From: Tunturibacter psychrotolerans | Lineage (GTDB): Bacteria > Acidobacteriota > Terriglobia > Terriglobales > Acidobacteriaceae | NCBI RefSeq assembly: GCF_040359615.1 | Contig: NZ_CP132942.1 | Location: 1,550,001-1,614,000, forward strand | Direction of reading: 5' to 3' | Length of the DNA: 64,000 bases | Shown here: positions 20,488-27,721 of the stretch, piece by piece | How the letters are laid out: the number at the start of each line of letters is the position of its first letter | How positions within the stretch are numbered: position 1 is the stretch's first letter | The notes under the pieces: generated by a model | Told to the model about the DNA's origin: nothing | What the model saw: the letters and a program-made list of their open reading frames with translations, nothing else | Databases searched by the model: none | Translations under genes and position numbers: made by a program

Positions 20488-21432
20488 CTACCGACCCGCT
20501 TTCACCCAATCCGCCACTTTCCGCAGCATCTCCTTCGCCTGCGGCAAAAAAGGAAACTCATTCGCCGAAGCCGCGAACCCATGGTTCATCCCTTCGGCAA
20601 ACACCTCCGTCACCTCCACTCCAGCCTCTGCCATCTTCTTCGCATAGACCTGCCCCTCATCCCGAAGCACGTCATACTCCGCCGTCACAACAAACGCCCT
20701 CGGCAATCCAGCCAGCGACTCGGCCAGCAGAGGAGACGCGCGAAAGTCCATCCCCTCACTCTTGTCATTCAAATAATGATCCCAGAACCACATCATCCCC
20801 AACCGCGTAAGCCCATATCCCTCTGCATTTTCCAGATAAGAAGCCGTAGGCGGATCATAGTAGGCCGCCGCCGGATAGAGCAGAATCTGCCCCGCCAGCC
20901 CACTCACCCCCTTGTCCCGCAGCAACAAAGCCACCACCGTCGCCAGCGTCCCCCCGGCGCTGTCACCCCCCACCATCACCCGCGAAGCGTCCGCACCCAT
21001 CTCCCCGGCATGTGCGAGCACCCACTCGGTCGCCGCCAGGCAATCCTCCAACCCCGCAGGAAACTTATGCTCCGGCGCCAGCCGATAGTCCACCGAAACC
21101 ACCAGCACCCCCGCCTCTTTCGCCAGCGCCCGGCAGTAAGGATCATGCGTCTCCAGTGTCCCTGCCACCCACCCGCCGCCATGAAAGAACACCACCACTG
21201 GAGCCGGCCCATCGTCACCCGCCGAATAAGCCCGTACTCTGATCTTCCGCCCACCCGCGGCGATCATCCCCTCTTCCACCCACACGTCGGCGAACTCCGG
21301 CATCGGCACAAACCGCGCCATCATCTCCACCCTATGCACCCTCGCCTGCTCCGGAGTCAGTTCGTGCGCTGGCGGATGGCCCAACGACTTCGCCTCATCC
21401 AAAAGCATCTGCAATCGGGGATCGAGCGGCAT
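20488..21432 (-). CDS. Alpha/beta hydrolase, hormone-sensitive-lipase family esterase
   Basis: The 314-residue product shows the HSL-family oxyanion motif HGGGW, the nucleophile elbow GDSAGG and a later PRAFVVTAEYDVLRDEG with the catalytic Asp and a NHGF histidine near the C-terminus. Family members hydrolyse short-chain carboxyl esters in the cytoplasm. I chose the ATG at 21432 (MPLDPRLQMLLDEA), the usual family start; an ATG 12 codons upstream is also in frame. Its stop lies one base past that of the EtfD-like gene, so the two are convergent with no terminator between them. Confidence 0.9.
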   Translation of the reverse strand: MPLDPRLQMLLDEAKSLGHPPAHELTPEQARVHRVEMMARFVPMPEFADVWVEEGMIAAGGRKIRVRAYSAGDDGPAPVVVFFHGGGWVAGTLETHDPYCRALAKEAGVLVVSVDYRLAPEHKFPAGLEDCLAATEWVLAHAGEMGADASRVMVGGDSAGGTLATVVALLLRDKGVSGLAGQILLYPAAAYYDPPTASYLENAEGYGLTRLGMMWFWDHYLNDKSEGMDFRASPLLAESLAGLPRAFVVTAEYDVLRDEGQVYAKKMAEAGVEVTEVFAEGMNHGFAASANEFPFLPQAKEMLRKVADWVKAGR

Positions 21433-21549
21433 AGAAGCAATATACCCGCGGCCTGCAAACAGACGCACTCAGGCGCCAAGGAAGAAATCCTCGGAAGCAG
21501 GGAATCGCAGCTAATGCAAAGTCAAACCCGGCCGATAAGACCGGAAAGC

Positions 21550-22065
21550 TTAGTTCTGATAGGTCAGCAGTTCCAGTTTCACCGGATCGACGCCCGTATT
21601 CACCATTCGCAGCTGCCGCGCCGCGGCAAGCGACAGATCAATCACCCTGCCCGGGAAGAATGCCCCCCGGTCGGTGATCGTCACAATCACGGATCGCTGG
21701 TTCCGCAGATCGGTCACCTTCACCTTGCTGCCGAACGGGAGCGTCTTATGCGCCGCCGTCATCTCGTTCATATCGAAGATCCGGCCGCTGGCTGTCCGGC
21801 GCCCCTGCCACATGTCGCCATACCAACTCGCCAGCCCGCTCTTGATCCTGGTCAATACCGTAGCCTTTGGCATCCGCACCGTCGTGACGATCTCAGACGT
21901 GGTCACGTCATGCATCACCGGCACCGCTTCCGCCGCTCGCACAGTTGCCGGGATGGCATTGTCCGTCGCAAAGGCTGACAGAACTACCATCGCCGCTAAA
22001 GTGAAAGCGGTTCTGGCCCTTCCTGTCATGGTTGCTATACGTTCATTTCCAAGTCTCGGTTCCAT
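21550..22065 (-). CDS. RlpA-like double-psi beta-barrel protein (septal-ring lytic transglycosylase family)
   Basis: A 171-residue exported protein. The C-terminal ~90 residues match RlpA: GLASWYGDMWQGRRTASGRIFD, AAHKTLPFGSKVKVTDL and ITDRGAFFPGRVIDLSLAAARQL. The Asp of TDRGPF-type motifs is present. RlpA proteins cleave or bind denuded peptidoglycan in the periplasm. There is no lipobox; the hydrophobic stretch TAFTLAAMVVLSAFA suggests a Sec signal. Two starts are possible: the ATG at 22065 (used) and an ATG at 22029 that puts the signal at the very N-terminus. No SPOR domain is present, unlike E. coli RlpA. Confidence 0.85.
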   Translation of the reverse strand: MEPRLGNERIATMTGRARTAFTLAAMVVLSAFATDNAIPATVRAAEAVPVMHDVTTSEIVTTVRMPKATVLTRIKSGLASWYGDMWQGRRTASGRIFDMNEMTAAHKTLPFGSKVKVTDLRNQRSVIVTITDRGAFFPGRVIDLSLAAARQLRMVNTGVDPVKLELLTYQN

Positions 22066-22476
22066 CCCTTAAGTATAAGAAATTCAAGGCTTAAAGGGTA
22101 TTTTTAATACACAAAAATGGCCTTCGGTTCACCACACCGGAGCCGCCTTGTCAACCATTTTTGGGGTTGCCTCAAGCCACAAAAAAAGTGCAAAAAGCTT
22201 CCCATTTTGGCAACTCCAGGTTACCAAAGGAGTTACTAAGGGGCTATGTGCCTTCCGCATCCAGAAACAGACGGGTGGCGCAGATCGATTTCGGCTGTCG
22301 GTTGGACTTGCTTTCATAGAAGTCCGGGCAGATACTTTCGGCGGGACGGATTTGCATCTGGCGACGGTCGCATTTTTCCGAAGTTCCAAGCGGGCCGATG
22401 TGCTTCTGTCCTGCATCCCTTCATTTGAGATCAGTGGGCCACACAAGAAACTAATCCAGCGGGAAAAGGAAATCCT
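22066..22476. other. Gene-free region between divergent rlpA-like and DUF4136 genes
   Basis: Overlapping ORFs of about 110-120 residues exist on both strands but show no family features, no signal peptide and no ribosome site, so I do not call them. The first 60 bases are AT-rich and probably hold the rlpA-like promoter. No clear hairpin is seen. Confidence 0.5.
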
Positions 22477-23049
22477 ATGAGATGTGGTTTGCAAATCGTA
22501 CTTGCCGGTGCACTTTTGTTGGGGTCCTCAGTCATCGCTCTTGGCGATAATGTGAGGACAGACTACAACCATCAGACTAATTTCAGCCAGTACCACACGT
22601 ATTCCTGGGGAAAAGTCACGACGAAGATTCCTTTTTATACCGACCGTATTAAGCAGGAGGTCAATCTACAGTTCCAGGCGAAGGGCTGGAGGCTAGTGGA
22701 TTCGGGCGGTGCAGTCACTGTGTTTGCCTCCGATAATCTTCATAATCAGCAGGAAACACAGACGATGTACGACGGCTTTGGCGGCGGTTGGGGTGGTGGC
22801 TGGGGTTGGGGTGGCTGGGGTTGGGGCGGAGGATGGGCGGATCCTGGGCTAAGCCAGGCCACCACGACTACGACCAACCAACAGACGACCAACCTCGTGA
22901 TCGACATATTCGAGAGCAATTCGAAGAACCTGCTGTGGAGGGGACTCGCCACAGCGGATCTTTCGAGTAACGCGTCCAAAAACGCGAAGTCCATGGACAA
23001 CGATATCTCGAAGATGTTCAAAGGCTTTCCGCCGAAGCCGCAGAAGTAA
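22477..23049 (+). CDS. DUF4136 family exported protein with Gly/Trp-rich insert
   Basis: A 190-residue protein with a Sec signal (QIVLAGALLLGSSVIALG). The pattern V.TDYNHQTNFSQYHTYSWG, then ..VNLQFQAKGWRLVDSGGAVTVFA and a C-terminal TTNLVIDIFESNSKNLLWRGLA, is that of DUF4136, usually a periplasmic lipoprotein or secreted protein of unknown function. No lipobox cysteine is present. A run of alternating glycine and tryptophan (GGGWGGGWGWGGWGWGGGW, DNA about 22780-22840) sits where the family has a variable loop. The ATG follows a purine-rich AAAAGGAA site, and a hairpin terminator follows the stop. Confidence 0.85.
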   Translation: MRCGLQIVLAGALLLGSSVIALGDNVRTDYNHQTNFSQYHTYSWGKVTTKIPFYTDRIKQEVNLQFQAKGWRLVDSGGAVTVFASDNLHNQQETQTMYDGFGGGWGGGWGWGGWGWGGGWADPGLSQATTTTTNQQTTNLVIDIFESNSKNLLWRGLATADLSSNASKNAKSMDNDISKMFKGFPPKPQK

Positions 23050-23064
23050 ACCAGACACGTCCAT

Positions 23065-23100
23065 TCAACGCTCCCGTGATTGGGTTCATGGGAGCGTTGA
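23065..23100 (+). terminator. Hairpin terminator after DUF4136 gene
   Basis: TCAACGCTCCC (23065-23075) pairs with GGGAGCGTTGA (23090-23100), 11 bp with a 14-base loop, 15 bases past the stop; only a weak T-rich tail follows. Confidence 0.65.
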
Positions 23101-23295
23101 TGTTTCGCGTTACACGAAGAGCACGAGACGCGATGCCATTTTGCGTTATTTGCTTCTCTTGCGTCCTGATACGGACCTCGGCGATCTCGATTGAACCGGA
23201 TAGAGAACGAGGCGACGACCGGCAGGCACAGTTCACGGATTGCTGATAAGCTTCTCCCTCCCCCCGGAATCCATCGAATCACGAAAGGAAACGTT

Positions 23296-23883
23296 ATGAA
23301 GATGAGATATCTGGCAGCGCTGCCGATTCTTGCCGCACTCCTGGCGCCCCTAAGTTCGGCACAAGTTCCGGTCTTCAAGTTCGACAAGACTAAGAGCAGA
23401 ATTGGGTTCAACGTGAAGGCCTCGGTCCCGATAGCCGGCAAATTCGACAAGTGGGAAGCCACTATGACATTCACCTCCACCGACGTCAAAACGGGTGTCC
23501 TGGACATCAAGGCCCAGGCAGACAGCGTCGACACAGGAAGCGGAATGAAGGACGGCAAGCTGAAGAGCAAAGACTTCTTCGACGCCGAGAACAATCCGTA
23601 CATCACCTTCCACGCAGACAAAGTCGTTCAGACCGGTCCGAACACCTTCGACATCCCCGGCACCTTTACCATCCGCGGAGTCTCCAAACCTCAGACCTTG
23701 TCTATGACCGTCTCCGGTATCGGGACAGGCGAAGGCGATATCAAGGGAATACTCGCCTTTGACCGCAAAGACTACGGAATGAATAGCGGGATCCCCTTCA
23801 TCAAGATCGCCGACCGCGTAGAGGTGGAAGTCAGCCTCCACGGCAAGCGCGTCAGCGGCCCCCCGATGAACGTAAAGCAATAG
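23296..23883 (+). CDS. YceI family exported protein
   Basis: A 195-residue YceI-like lipocalin-fold protein: signal peptide KMRYLAALPILAALLAPLSSA, then VFKFDKTKSRIGFNVKASVPIAGKFDKWEATMTF, the SGMKDGKLKSKDFFDAENNPYITFHADKV block and a final DRVEVEVSLHG. YceI proteins bind long isoprenoid or amphiphilic ligands in the periplasm; the actual ligand here is unknown. The ATG at 23296 is chosen over upstream in-frame starts because AAAGGAA precedes it by 5 bases and it begins the signal peptide. Confidence 0.92.
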   Translation: MKMRYLAALPILAALLAPLSSAQVPVFKFDKTKSRIGFNVKASVPIAGKFDKWEATMTFTSTDVKTGVLDIKAQADSVDTGSGMKDGKLKSKDFFDAENNPYITFHADKVVQTGPNTFDIPGTFTIRGVSKPQTLSMTVSGIGTGEGDIKGILAFDRKDYGMNSGIPFIKIADRVEVEVSLHGKRVSGPPMNVKQ

Positions 23884-23957
23884 CTGATTCGGCCGTTTCA
23901 CTTTGGAACCTTATGACCGCGAGGACTGGAGTTCGGAGTCCAGGCCTCGCACCGCCA

Positions 23958-24401
23958 TCACTTCCTGGCTTCTACCCTGGTCAGCTGCGAAGCCACCGAG
24001 ACCCAGCGCCCATCCCGTCTCTGCCAGACATCCAGCCAGTTGTAGGTCCCGCTGTTGTCCTTTCCCTTGTACGAGCTCACCTCATCATCGAACCCCTGCA
24101 CAAAAGCCACATCGCCGAGCACCCGAACATGAACGTCATGGAGCCTGAAACTCTTGATGATCAGCGCCCCCGACCTCACATCATCGAGGAAGCCAGCCTT
24201 CGTACCCATGGTCCCGCTGTCGCTCTGTATGGTCCAGTCGCCCCCAACCAGCCTATCGAGCGTCGTTAGATCCTTGTGAAACATCGCCTCTCCCAGGGCA
24301 GCCTCAGAGTCGTTGATCGTGGTTTCGGCTGGCACATCCATCGTCCCCGCTACACATGTGAGAAGAATGTTCACTGCAAATAAACCAATCATTCGCTTCA
24401 T
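23958..24401 (-). CDS. Exported NTF2-like (DUF4440/SnoaL-type) protein
   Basis: A 147-residue protein with a Sec signal (MIGLFAVNILLTCVAG) and an NTF2-like cone fold pattern: a first helix EAALGEAMFHKDLTTLDRLVGGDWTIQSDSG, GFLDDVRSGALIIKSFRLHDVHVRVLGDVAFVQGF, and the final YNWLDVWQRRDGRWVSVASQLTRVE that is typical of DUF4440. Members bind small molecules or serve as enzymes; function unknown here. The start at 24401 follows a strong GGAGGAG site. It reads toward yceI (convergent). Confidence 0.85.
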   Translation of the reverse strand: MKRMIGLFAVNILLTCVAGTMDVPAETTINDSEAALGEAMFHKDLTTLDRLVGGDWTIQSDSGTMGTKAGFLDDVRSGALIIKSFRLHDVHVRVLGDVAFVQGFDDEVSSYKGKDNSGTYNWLDVWQRRDGRWVSVASQLTRVEARK

Positions 24402-24481
24402 CGGTACTCCTCCTTTGGACATCTCGTTTCGTACTCCCCAAAACCAAGCCCGAATCGGTCCCCGTCCCTAAAGGCGTCTCC

Positions 24482-25099
24482 CTATTTGCTTTTCTGTTGT
24501 TGCCGGTAGTACCGGCGCGCCTTCTCCCTGTTCCCGCAGTCCTTCATGTCACACCAGCGCCTGCGCTTTCCTCGGCTCTCGTCGAGAAAAAGCCATCCGC
24601 AAAGCCCGCCTCCGCACATGCCGATCCGAGCCGACCTCCGAGAGCAGAACAAAGACAACGCCTCTCCCGCCAGAATCGCCCGCAACTGCTGCGAAGCGGA
24701 CTGCGAATCAGGCCGCCAATGCACTCTGCCGCCCTCACTCACAACCATCGGCTTGGGCGCGTTCGCCTCTTCGCGAATCGCCACCAGATCGTGCTCCGCA
24801 ACCGGGTCTCCCAGAGCGAGCGTCAATCCGACGTGGTAGATCTCTTCCCGAAGCTCCCAAACCTCATCGATAGGCGACGGAGAATCCACCAGTTCGCCGT
24901 ACAACTCAGGCTCGATTAATCCAACCTGAACCGTCCATCTGACAAACGACTCCCAGTCCCGAAGCAGCTCATCAGGCCGCTCGGCGAGGTGCTCCCCCGC
25001 GGTATTGCAAAAGTCGAGTGCAAGGTGGCCGCCAACTTGAGAAGAGACAATCTTCGCAAGTGCAGACCTCACAGCAACATCGCCATGACGATCTTTCAT
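24482..25099 (-). CDS. CGNR zinc-finger (ABATE domain) putative transcriptional regulator
   Basis: A 205-residue protein of the ABATE-CGNR family. The N-terminal ABATE domain (GGHLALDFCNTAGEHL...DELLRDWESFVRWTVQVGLI) is followed by a C-terminal treble-clef zinc finger: the cysteines of MCGGGLCGWLFLDESR and WCDMKDCGNREKARRYYRQ, with the name-giving CGNR intact. The family is thought to be a stress- or ligand-responsive DNA-binding group, mostly uncharacterised. The ATG at 25099 is used, with GGAG 11 bases upstream; a TTG directly before it is less likely. Its promoter contains a perfect palindrome between -35 and -10 (25148-25169), suggesting self-repression or control by a TetR-like protein. 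No other gene shares the transcript. Confidence 0.88.
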   Translation of the reverse strand: MKDRHGDVAVRSALAKIVSSQVGGHLALDFCNTAGEHLAERPDELLRDWESFVRWTVQVGLIEPELYGELVDSPSPIDEVWELREEIYHVGLTLALGDPVAEHDLVAIREEANAPKPMVVSEGGRVHWRPDSQSASQQLRAILAGEALSLFCSRRSARIGMCGGGLCGWLFLDESRGKRRRWCDMKDCGNREKARRYYRQQQKSK

Positions 25100-25142
25100 C
25101 AAAAAAATCGCTCCTATCGACCGTCTACTTTTATGCGAGACC

Positions 25143-25172
25143 GTTATACTATCTAACCGGTTAGATAGTCAA
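25143..25172 (-). promoter_or_regulatory. Promoter of CGNR gene with embedded perfect palindrome (operator)
   Basis: On the minus strand TTGACT (complement of 25167-25172) and TATAAC (complement of 25143-25148) form a good -35/-10 pair with an 18-base spacer. The spacer and parts of both hexamers form a 22-bp perfect palindrome at 25148-25169 with half-site GGTTAGATAGT. Repressor binding here would directly block RNA polymerase. The -10 is about 40 bases from the CGNR start codon. Confidence 0.7.
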
Positions 25173-25256
25173 GTTGCTCGAAAACAGGTATTTACGATCT
25201 CAGAGTCGCGAGCCATCTTTCTCCGCGACCAACGGGAGCGCCAACCACAGGGATAT

Positions 25257-25289
25257 ACAAGTCACGAAGTGACCGCCGCCCGCGCAGGG
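25257..25289. repeat. Dispersed intergenic repeat, copy 2 (GTCACGAAGTGAC element)
   Basis: One mismatch in 33 bases relative to the copy at 15580-15612, same orientation. It lies in the long gene-free gap between the CGNR gene and the lactonase gene. Confidence 0.8.
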
Positions 25290-25376
25290 CGCTTTCTTCA
25301 AAGAAAGGGAGGATCCAGCCGCGAAGCCCAAAGACTCTGTCAATGCCAAAAATCGTATAACCCAATTCCATTCAGT

Positions 25377-25470
25377 TACATACGCTCGGCGTATGAGTTA
25401 CAGACCAGTCACTATAATGGATACATAGACAAAGAAACCCCAATTTTACGCGCTGGGGCTTCTTTGTCTA
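25377..25470. other. Structured non-coding stretch: two hairpins around a TATAAT
   Basis: Within the 562-base gene-free gap 25103-25664 there is a small inverted repeat CATACGC-TCG-GCGTATG (about 25379-25395), then TATAAT (25413-25418), then a long hairpin whose arms are 25426-25442 and 25454-25470 (TAGACAAAGAA.CCCCA against TGGGG.TTCTTTGTCTA, one mismatch). The hairpin lacks a U-run on either strand. It could be the end of the lactonase transcript, an attenuator or a small RNA; I cannot decide. The rest of the gap holds two dispersed repeats and no ORF. Confidence 0.35.
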
Positions 25471-25586
25471 TCTAGCAACGTATTCATTGTAGTGCTAACT
25501 AATTGATAACAAGTATTTTAGGCACAAGTCATCTGTTTTCTATATTTTGCAGGCGACATCTCCTCGCAAGCTACTGAATAGAAGTA

Positions 25587-25625
25587 CTTTACCGCCAAAA
25601 TACCCCCCCAGGCGGAGGGGGTACC
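25587..25625. repeat. Dispersed intergenic element (CCCCC...GGGGGTATTTTGG type), copy 1
   Basis: Read on the minus strand this segment gives CCCCCTCCGCCTGGGGGG followed by TATTTTGGCGGTAAAG. The plus strand at 42731-42767 reads GCCCCCTCCC...CCCGGGGG followed by TATTTTGGGCGTAAAG. The two therefore share an element in opposite orientations, both just past gene ends. Confidence 0.55.
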
Positions 25626-25664
25626 CCCGGGTGGCATAAAACCCGGAGATTCAACAGAAAGGAA

Positions 25665-26816
25665 TTAAGCAAACACCAGGCACTGTGGTCGCGACAATGG
25701 AAAACTCTTACCCGAGTACGTCAGTTTACCTGTCTTCGGGTCGCGAGCCAGCACCGAGATATTATCCGATTCCTGGTTGGCTATCAGAAGCCAGTGCCCA
25801 CTGGGGTCGAGTGCAAGATGACGGGGAACCTTCCCGCCGCAGGGCATCCGGTTCAACAGAGTCAGCTTCCCATCGGTCGGTGAGATGGAAAACGTGACCA
25901 CAATATCGTCGAAGCGGTCTGTCGCATAGGCAAACTTGCCCTCACGGTCGATCGTAATATCGTCCCCGTTGGTCGCGCCCTGGAAGTCGGCAGGCTTCAT
26001 CACGATCTCCTGCACGGTCTCGAGCGTCCCGAGCTCGGAGTTCCACCGCAGTACCACCACCGAGGACGCCATCTCGGTGACGCAGTATGCAACCTTGCCG
26101 TTCGGATGAAACCGGAGCGCCCGCGGTCCTGCTCCCGGAGCCGACCGCCACGCCGCCGGCTCATTCGGAACAAGCTTCGCAGTAGAAGCATCCAGCCGGT
26201 AGATGTGAATCTCATCGAGCCCCAGATCGTTGACCAGGAGGAAGCGGTTATCCGGCGACACCGTCACCCGGTGAGCATGCGGAGCCTCCTGTCGCTCCGT
26301 GTTCGGACCGTGTCCGGTGTACTGAAAGAACGAAACCGCGGGACTCAACATCCCGCCCGTTCCAACCGCGAACGAAGCGGCGCTGCCCCCGCCGTAGTTC
26401 GCCGCAAACGCAGCCCGGCCCGTATGGTCGAAGGCGACATGACAGGTTCCTCCGCCCAGCGAAGGCTCCTGGTTCACCTTGGACAACCGCGTCTTGGTCC
26501 GGTCCAGCATAAAAGTCGACACCGCACCACTGTCCTTGCCCTCGAACTTATCCAGTTCGTTCGCAACAAGGAGGGTCTTGCCATCAGGAGCCAGAGCCAG
26601 AAAGGTAGGGTTCTCGGTCTCAGCCGCAAGACCAATCGCAGTCAAGTCCCCGGTCTTCTCCGAGAACGAGTAGGCATAGATCCCCTTGCTCGAGCCCGAA
26701 GTCTGAGTCCCAATCAGCAACGGCACCCCCTCCCGCTCAGCCGCAAACCCCACCCTGCCCACCACCGACAACGCTGCCGAACCGAAAACAAATCCACGCC
26801 GAGTAATCTGTTTCAA
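25665..26816 (-). CDS. Exported beta-propeller lactonase (6-phosphogluconolactonase-like, lactonase family)
   Basis: The 383-residue product begins with a Tat-type signal (KQITRRGFVFGSAALSVVG) and continues as a seven-bladed propeller of the lactonase family: LLIGTQTSGSSKGIYAYSFSEKTGDL, GGGTCHVAFDHTGRAAFAANYGGGSAASFAV, GPRALRFHPNGKVAYCVTEMASSVVVL and PRHLALDPSGHWLLIANQESDNISVL. Cytoplasmic relatives (Pgl) hydrolyse 6-phosphogluconolactone, but an exported copy more likely acts on unphosphorylated sugar lactones in the periplasm. It is divergent from nanE with a 111-base shared promoter region, which places it beside the amino-sugar locus without proving a role there. Confidence 0.88.
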   Translation of the reverse strand: MKQITRRGFVFGSAALSVVGRVGFAAEREGVPLLIGTQTSGSSKGIYAYSFSEKTGDLTAIGLAAETENPTFLALAPDGKTLLVANELDKFEGKDSGAVSTFMLDRTKTRLSKVNQEPSLGGGTCHVAFDHTGRAAFAANYGGGSAASFAVGTGGMLSPAVSFFQYTGHGPNTERQEAPHAHRVTVSPDNRFLLVNDLGLDEIHIYRLDASTAKLVPNEPAAWRSAPGAGPRALRFHPNGKVAYCVTEMASSVVVLRWNSELGTLETVQEIVMKPADFQGATNGDDITIDREGKFAYATDRFDDIVVTFSISPTDGKLTLLNRMPCGGKVPRHLALDPSGHWLLIANQESDNISVLARDPKTGKLTYSGKSFPLSRPQCLVFA

Positions 26817-26927
26817 TCTACGCTCCTTTTTCCCTCATCCACAATAACTCGAATTGCAGATAGTCTGTCTTTTACAGCCGTTGCATGAGCATTTCCCTCG
26901 ACAGCTGCGTCCAAGGAAGCAAGCAAA

Positions 26928-27674
26928 GTGTCTCAAGCCTCAAACGCCCCCTTCAACTCGCCATTCCAACAGCTTCACGGCCGCATCGTCGTCTCTTGTC
27001 AAGCAGATGAAGGCGATCCGCTGGACGATCTAGACACGCTCAACCGAATCGCGACCTCCGTTCTGCGCGGCGGAGCAGGTGGTCTGCGCGCCGAAGGCGT
27101 AACCCGCATTGCAGCCTTCCGCTCCCTGACTGATCTCCCAATCATCGGTATCATCAAGGCCTATGACGCCAACGGAGACGTCTACATAACGCCCGACTTC
27201 TTCTCCGCGAAGGCCATCAGCGACGCCGGAGCTGACATCATCGCCCTCGACTGCACAGCGCGCCGTCTCACCGCTCCCGAACCCTGGACCGAACTCATCC
27301 CCCGAATCCACGCCGAGCTCCACCGTCCAGTCCTCGCCGATATCGCCTCCCTCGAAGACGCCGTCGCAGCCGAGCGTGCTGGAGCCGACGCCGTCGCGAC
27401 CACCCTTTACGGCTACACTGCCGAGACCGCGGGCATTCGCACCCCTTCCTGGCCTCTCCTCCAAGCCCTCGTGGCACACTTGACCGTACCTATACTCCTG
27501 GAAGGCCACATCACCCACCCCCCGGACGCACTGCATGCCCTCACCCTGGGCGCCACCGCCGTCGTGGTCGGCTCTGCCATTACCCGTCCCGAGACCATCA
27601 CTCGCCGATTCGTAGGGGTGGCCCGGCAGAAAAATCTCCACTTTACCAACGATCAAGCTGACGACGCAGTATAG
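26928..27674 (+). CDS. nanE: N-acetylmannosamine-6-phosphate 2-epimerase
   Basis: A 248-residue NanE-type TIM barrel. Visible signatures are GRIVVSCQADEGDPLDD, GGAGGLRAEGVTRIAAFRSLTDLPIIGIIK, VYITPDFFSAKAISDAGADIIALD, the ADIASLEDAVAAERAGADAVATTLYGYT block with catalytic-type residues, and LLEGHITHPPDALHALTLGATAVVVGSAITRP. It interconverts N-acetylmannosamine-6-phosphate and N-acetylglucosamine-6-phosphate, feeding NagA. It starts with GTG preceded by AAGGAAGC. NagP follows 47 bases later with a NagR-type box between. Confidence 0.92.
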   Translation: MSQASNAPFNSPFQQLHGRIVVSCQADEGDPLDDLDTLNRIATSVLRGGAGGLRAEGVTRIAAFRSLTDLPIIGIIKAYDANGDVYITPDFFSAKAISDAGADIIALDCTARRLTAPEPWTELIPRIHAELHRPVLADIASLEDAVAAERAGADAVATTLYGYTAETAGIRTPSWPLLQALVAHLTVPILLEGHITHPPDALHALTLGATAVVVGSAITRPETITRRFVGVARQKNLHFTNDQADDAV

Positions 27675-27686
27675 TCATCTAGACAT
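27675..27686. promoter_or_regulatory. Candidate NagR-type operator before nagP
   Basis: TCATCTAGACAT, immediately after the nanE stop, keeps the TCTAGAC core of the DasR/NagR consensus TGGTCTAGACCA (8 of 12 matches). It lies about 36 bases before the nagP start. Confidence 0.45.
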
Positions 27687-27721
27687 ATCAAATGCGATTT
27701 AGATCGCAACAGGGGAAAGAA

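Noticed and set aside
22129..22494. Overlapping ORFs on both strands (about 110-121 residues) in the rlpA/DUF4136 gap
   Set aside because: Neither has a ribosome site or recognisable domain, and the plus ORF runs directly into the ribosome site of the DUF4136 gene.
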